A program made the position numbers and the translations under genes. From Streptomyces actuosus (lineage in GTDB: Bacteria; Actinomycetota; Actinomycetes; Streptomycetales; Streptomycetaceae), in contig NZ_JAFFZS010000014.1 in NCBI RefSeq assembly GCF_016921115.1, positions 1-64,000 of the forward strand: a stretch of DNA of 64,000 bases, in the 5' to 3' direction. This document shows, in pieces, positions 60,158-64,000 of this stretch (within the stretch, counting starts at the first letter, position 1; every line of letters begins with the position of its first letter). Under the pieces are notes generated by a model. That model was given only the letters and a program-made list of their open reading frames with translations. It did not search any database and was not told the origin of the DNA.

Positions 60158-61156
60158 TCAGTCCCACGATCCCCGTGCCGCGGGCAGGGCCGCAACCTCC
60201 GCCAGGTCCTCGGCCGTCAGCCGGAGGTCCGCGGCGCCCGCGTTCTCGCTCACCCAGCGCTCCTGCTTGGCGCCCGGCACCGGGACCACGTGGCGGCCCT
60301 GGGCCAGGACCCAGGCGAGGGCGACCTGGCCCGGGGTGACCGACTCGCCGTGCCGGGCGGCGATCCGGCGCAGACCGGCGACGATCGGCTGGTTGGCGGC
60401 CATCATCTCGGCGGTGAAGCGGGGGTGGCGGGCGCGCATGTCGTCCGGTTCGAAGCCCTCGCCCGGGGTGAGCGTGCCGGTCAGGAAGCCGTTGCCGAGC
60501 GGCATCGCCGCCAGGAAGCCGACACCGCGCGCGGTACACCACGGCAGCAGCGTCCGGAGCGCCTCCGGCGACCACACCGACAGTTCCGCCTGCACCGCGC
60601 CGACCGGGAAGACCTGCTGAACCCTCCGGAGCTGCCGGATCGTCGTGTCGTAGAGCCCGGCCCCGGTGCGGCGGCCCCCGCGCACCCCGACCGCGCACAG
60701 GCCGAGGGCCCGCACCTTGCCCGCCCCGACCAGCTCCGCCATCGCCCCCCACGTCTCCTCGACCGGGACCTCCGGGTCGGCGCGGTGCAGCTGGTAGAGG
60801 TCGATGACGTCCGTCTGGAGCCGGCGCAGCGAGGCGTCGCAGGCCCGCTTCACGTACCCGGGTCGGCCGTTGGCGACGATGTGCTGCTCGCCCGCCAGCA
60901 GGCCGACCTTGGTCGACACGAAGGCGTCCGCCCGGCGTTCCTTCAACACCCGCCCCAGCAGGAGTTCGTTGGTGAACGGGCCGTACATGTCGGCGGTGTC
61001 CAGCAGCGTCGAGCCCAGATCCAGCGCCCGGTCGACCGCCCGCAGGGACTCCTCGCCCCGCTGCCGCGACCCGCTGTAGGCCCAGCTCATCGGCATGCAC
61101 CCGAGTCCGACGGCCCCCACCGAGAGCGCCGCCGCGCCGATCGTCCTGCGCTCCAC
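60158..61156 (-). CDS. Aldo/keto reductase
   Basis: 332 residues, TIM barrel. The catalytic tetrad is visible: Asp/Tyr in LLDTADMYGPFTNE, Lys in FVSTKVGLL and His in LYQLHRADP. Cofactor-binding residues are in VPVPGAKQERWVSENA near the C-terminus. NADPH-dependent reduction of carbonyls, substrate unknown; similar to the general stress AKRs of Streptomyces. GTG at 61156. It is divergent from the hydroxyacid dehydrogenase with 76 bases between. Confidence 0.9.
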   Translation of the reverse strand: MERRTIGAAALSVGAVGLGCMPMSWAYSGSRQRGEESLRAVDRALDLGSTLLDTADMYGPFTNELLLGRVLKERRADAFVSTKVGLLAGEQHIVANGRPGYVKRACDASLRRLQTDVIDLYQLHRADPEVPVEETWGAMAELVGAGKVRALGLCAVGVRGGRRTGAGLYDTTIRQLRRVQQVFPVGAVQAELSVWSPEALRTLLPWCTARGVGFLAAMPLGNGFLTGTLTPGEGFEPDDMRARHPRFTAEMMAANQPIVAGLRRIAARHGESVTPGQVALAWVLAQGRHVVPVPGAKQERWVSENAGAADLRLTAEDLAEVAALPAARGSWD

Positions 61157-61220
61157 CTGCTCGTGACCCTCCCTCTTCTGGCGCCCCCAACCTAACCTCT
61201 GCGCCTGCGTGGACCTGACA

Positions 61221-61226
61221 TAGCCT
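61221..61226 (+). promoter_or_regulatory. -10 hexamer TAGCCT of hydroxyacid dehydrogenase gene
   Basis: TAGCCT ends six bases before the ATG at 61233; only a weak CTCCTGAC is in between, so a leaderless or near-leaderless mRNA is likely. Confidence 0.45.
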
Positions 61227-61232
61227 CCTGAC

Positions 61233-62174
61233 ATGACTGCTGACGTGTGGCTGCCCCTCCGCGCCGACGAGATCGAGGGGCTCCCCGAGGGCCCGAACTA
61301 CCGCTTCTGGGACGGCGGGGAGGACTTCCCGGCCGACCCCGCCGACTGCGTGTACTACGTCGTGCCGTACATGAAGCCCAGTGGCGTCGGCGTGCGTCCG
61401 CTGCCGGGGATGACGGCCGTCGAGGTGGTGCAGACCCTCTCCGCAGGCATCGACCACGTGGAGCCCGGCCTGAAGCACCTGCGCCCCGGTGTGCGGCTGT
61501 GCAACGCGCGCGGCGTGCACGAGGCGAGCACCGCGGAACTGACCCTGGCGCTGGTCCTCGCCTCGCTGCGCGGCATCCCGGACTTCGTCCGCGCGCAGGA
61601 GCGCGGCGAGTGGCTGGGCGGCTTCCGGCCCGCGCTGGCCGACAGGAACGTCCTCATCGTGGGCTACGGTGCGATCGGCGCCGCGATCGAGGACCGGCTC
61701 GCGCCCTTCGAGCTCGCGTGCGTCGCGCGCGTCGCGCGCTCGGCGCGCACCACGGCGCGCGGTCCCGTGCGCCCGTTCACCGACCTGCCCGCGCTGCTGC
61801 CCGAGGCCGACGTCGTCGTCCTGTCCGTGCCGCTGACGGAGACCACCCGCGGCCTGGTCGACGGCACATTCCTGTCCCGCATGAAGGACGGCGCGCTGCT
61901 CGTGAACGTCGCCCGCGGCGCCGTGGTCGACACCAAGGCGCTGCTGGCGGAGCTGGAGACGGGCCGGATCACCGCGGCGCTCGACGTCACCGATCCCGAG
62001 CCGCTGCCCCGGGACCATCCGCTCTGGCGCGCGCCGGGCGTCCTCGTCAGCCCCCATGTCGGCGGGCCCACCTCCGCCTTCCTGCCGCGTGCCGAACGGC
62101 TGATCGTGGACCAGTTGACGCGTTTCGTGAACCGGGAGCCGCTGCGCAACGTGATCCTGACGACGGGCACGTGA
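61233..62174 (+). CDS. D-isomer-specific 2-hydroxyacid dehydrogenase
   Basis: 313 residues. NAD-binding GYGAIG near 143-148, substrate Arg in LLVNVARGAVVDTKAL, Glu in ALDVTDPEPLPRDHPLW, and catalytic His in VLVSPHVGGPTSAF, all correctly spaced for the glyoxylate/phosphoglycerate dehydrogenase family. It reduces a 2-oxo acid or oxidises a D-2-hydroxy acid. It lies divergent from the aldo/keto reductase, suggesting shared redox regulation, though no operator was identified. Confidence 0.91.
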   Translation: MTADVWLPLRADEIEGLPEGPNYRFWDGGEDFPADPADCVYYVVPYMKPSGVGVRPLPGMTAVEVVQTLSAGIDHVEPGLKHLRPGVRLCNARGVHEASTAELTLALVLASLRGIPDFVRAQERGEWLGGFRPALADRNVLIVGYGAIGAAIEDRLAPFELACVARVARSARTTARGPVRPFTDLPALLPEADVVVLSVPLTETTRGLVDGTFLSRMKDGALLVNVARGAVVDTKALLAELETGRITAALDVTDPEPLPRDHPLWRAPGVLVSPHVGGPTSAFLPRAERLIVDQLTRFVNREPLRNVILTTGT

Positions 62175-62603
62175 CCTGTTCGCACACCCTCCGCAGTCCT
62201 GCGAACGCGGTCCGTGCCCGCATTCCCGCTGGTCGTCACGGAGCGTAGAGAGGCTATGTCCCTGAGTGACGATCCTGGTGTATCGTCCCGACAGGGGCTG
62301 CGCCGCGCACCGTTCGGCGCCGGGGATGGACATTGCAGACTGGTGAGGGGGGCGACGGGCGATGCACGGCCTATGGGCGAACGATCCGACGCGGCGGGAC
62401 CGCCGTCAGCGACCCTGGCACACGGTCGCACGCAGACGCGGTCACCACGCCGATCACAGCAAACACCCCACTCTTCCGGCCCACCGCGGCCGGCACAGCG
62501 GTCGGCGCACGCACCCACGCCTGCCCGCCGCCCGCCGCAGGCACCCGCACCCGGTGCGCCGCACCCCCCGGGGCCAGGGGGCGGAACGGACCGGGAGGGT
62601 CCG
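62175..62603. promoter_or_regulatory. Upstream region of the PAS signalling gene
   Basis: 429 bases. An inverted repeat GACGAT-N8-ATCGTC is at 62268-62287, inside an outer TGTC/GACA pair. From 62373 a frame in phase with the following gene is open, but its codons (TCA, CAA, ACA) are unlike Streptomyces genes, so I regard it as leader. No -35/-10 pair is clear. Confidence 0.5.
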
Positions 62604-64000
62604 GTGAAGTCGCCGCCTCCGGTGACCGCCCTCGGCGCGGCACTGCGCGCGCAGCCGTCCGCGCAGGTGCCCCCGCCCCGTGCGCCGGCCCCGGGAGGCG
62701 GGGCGAGCCTGGTCCACCAGTTGCTGCTGGCCGCGGTGTGCGCGGGGTACGCCGTCGGCTCCGCCCTCGGCTGGGGATCGACCCGGCTCGCTCTCGTCAT
62801 GGGTGACTTCGGGCTGGCCGGCGCGGCGGGCACGGCCGCGGTGTCCTGCTTCCTCTACGCGCGCTCCCGGCGCGTCCGCTTTCGACCGGCCTGGTTGCTG
62901 TTCGCCCTGTCCTCGGCGATGGCGGCCCTGGGGAACGGCATCTGGGGGTGGTACGAGGTCGTCCTCGGCCTGCCCGTACCCAGCCCCTCCTGCGCCGACC
63001 TGTTCTTCCTGTGCTTCGCGCCGCCCGCCATCGTGGGCCTGCTGGTGCTCGCCAAGCGGCCGGTGACCAAGGCCGGCTGGGTCTGCCTGGTACTCGACGC
63101 CTGGCTGATCGCGGGCTCCCTGCTCACCCTGTCCTGGAGCCTCGCGCTGGCCCAGGCCGCCACCTTCGACGGCCCGAGCGTCGCGCACGTGGCGCTGTCG
63201 CTGGCGTACCCGCTGCTCGACATCGCCCTGGTGAGCATGGTGCTGGTGCTGCATTTCCGGCGCTCGCCGGTGAACCGCACGGCCGTCAACACCGCGGTCG
63301 GCGCGCTCGCCCTGACGGTGATGTGCGACGCCATGTTCACCTCGCCGCTGCTGCACAACAGCTACCGCTCCGGCCAGCTCCTCGACGCGGGCTGGTTCGC
63401 GGGGTCCCTGCTCCTCGCCTACGCCCCCTGGGCCGCCCGCCACCCTCGGGACGGCGACGGGCACACGCGCGTGGTCCACGAGCACCTGCCCGGCCGGAGC
63501 CCCGCCGACCGGCCTCCGGCGCCGGGCGGCGAGCAGGGGCGCCATCCGGGCAGCCGGCCCATCACCGGGTCCCTCGCCGCGCTCACGCCGTACCTCGCTG
63601 CCGCGGTCTGCACCCTGGGGATCCTCTACAACGTCCTCAACGGCCGCAGTGTCTCCCGCGTGGTGCTGCTGACCGGCGGAACCGTCGTGCTCGCCCTCGT
63701 GGTCCGCCAGGGGATCATGCTGCTCGACAACATCACCCTCACCCAGGAACTCGCCCAGAAGGAGAACCACTTCCGGTCCCTGGTGCAGGGCTCCAGCGAC
63801 GTCATCATGATCGCCGCGCCCAACGGCATCCTCCGGTACGTCTCCCCGGCCGCCGCCGGGGTCTACGGCCGTCCCGCCGAGGAACTGGTGGGCACCGAAC
63901 TGGCCCACCTCATCCACCCGGACGACCTGGGTTGCGTGCTGCACGAGGTGCGCCGCTTCCTCGCCACCAGTCCGTCCGAGGAATCCACCACGCGCATCGA
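62604..64000 (+). CDS. Membrane sensor with PAS domain, probable c-di-GMP enzyme (C-terminus outside window)
   Basis: 465 residues visible. A Pro-rich N-terminus precedes about eight to ten membrane segments (about 35-360), with a polar, Pro-rich insert (WAARHPRDGDGHTRVVHEHL and on) before the last pair. A short coiled stretch TLTQELAQKENHFRSLVQGS leads into a PAS domain (SDVIMIAAPNGILRYVSPAA, then LIHPDDLGCVLHEV). This layout is typical of Streptomyces membrane-PAS-GGDEF-EAL proteins, but the catalytic part is not in the window, so that is inference. GTG at 62604 with GGGAGGG five bases upstream. Confidence 0.78.
   Translation, partial: MKSPPPVTALGAALRAQPSAQVPPPRAPAPGGGASLVHQLLLAAVCAGYAVGSALGWGSTRLALVMGDFGLAGAAGTAAVSCFLYARSRRVRFRPAWLLFALSSAMAALGNGIWGWYEVVLGLPVPSPSCADLFFLCFAPPAIVGLLVLAKRPVTKAGWVCLVLDAWLIAGSLLTLSWSLALAQAATFDGPSVAHVALSLAYPLLDIALVSMVLVLHFRRSPVNRTAVNTAVGALALTVMCDAMFTSPLLHNSYRSGQLLDAGWFAGSLLLAYAPWAARHPRDGDGHTRVVHEHLPGRSPADRPPAPGGEQGRHPGSRPITGSLAALTPYLAAAVCTLGILYNVLNGRSVSRVVLLTGGTVVLALVVRQGIMLLDNITLTQELAQKENHFRSLVQGSSDVIMIAAPNGILRYVSPAAAGVYGRPAEELVGTELAHLIHPDDLGCVLHEVRRFLATSPSEESTTRI

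Noticed and set aside
62373..62603. Upstream ATG extension of the PAS sensor gene
   Set aside because: The extension is in frame and open, but its codon use (TCA, CAA, ACA, CCA) is atypical and it lacks a ribosome site; GTG 62604 follows a good GGGAGGG.

Overview
This is a high-GC (roughly 70 percent or more) actinobacterial chromosome segment, almost certainly Streptomyces. GTG starts and GTGA/ATGA overlaps are frequent, third codon positions are strongly G/C, TTA codons are rare enough to look like bldA targets, and gene families and order match the core chromosome of that genus. I found no tRNA, rRNA, CRISPR array, transposase or integrase.

Layout. 1-2.0 kb, minus strand: glycine cleavage genes gcvT-gcvH followed by the start of glyA, headed by a tandem glycine riboswitch. 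2.2-4.8 kb: a P-loop kinase and two SseB-family genes. 5.1-11.5 kb: a five-gene oligopeptide ABC importer operon. 11.5-16.5 kb: a TRIC/UPF0126 membrane protein, a secreted-type esterase, a thioesterase-like protein, a Gly-rich lipoprotein, and a TetR regulator with a palindromic operator facing two small membrane proteins. 16.6-20.9 kb: a cysteine desulfurase and mnmA (sulfur transfer to tRNA), with a Tat-exported amidase between them on the opposite strand. A TPP riboswitch sits behind the amidase gene with no thiamine gene after it.

20.9-38.8 kb is the accessory region: sixteen genes forming a small-molecule biosynthetic cluster with no PKS or NRPS. A minus-strand arm encodes an SDR, a YCII protein, a fold-type-I PLP aminotransferase, an ATP-grasp ligase, an LLM flavin monooxygenase with a flavin reductase, a GH3-type adenylating ligase, an alpha/beta hydrolase with a cysteine nucleophile, an enolase-superfamily enzyme and a fumarylacetoacetate-hydrolase-fold enzyme. 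A divergent plus-strand arm encodes an MFS exporter, a fatty-acid-desaturase-like di-iron enzyme with a TTA codon, a B12-dependent glutamate (methylaspartate) mutase pair, a quinone-type reductase and a second ATP-grasp ligase. The likely theme is a modified amino acid (Glu to 3-methylaspartate or a relative) built into an amide or dipeptide by stand-alone ligases, oxidised by flavin and di-iron enzymes, and exported. The product is unknown to me. No pathway-specific regulator is present.

38.9-64 kb returns to core genes: DUF427, LOG-family, SDR and MetE-like proteins, ligA, a GGDEF-EAL c-di-GMP enzyme (RmdB-like, with a TTA codon), gatC-gatA-gatB, an MMPL exporter, an acetyltransferase, a large LuxR-type ATPase regulator, a lipoprotein PQQ-type sugar dehydrogenase, an aldo-keto reductase, a D-2-hydroxyacid dehydrogenase and the start of a membrane PAS signalling protein cut by the window end. 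Several genes have a TANNNT -10 hexamer 6-10 nt before the start and no Shine-Dalgarno, indicating leaderless transcripts.
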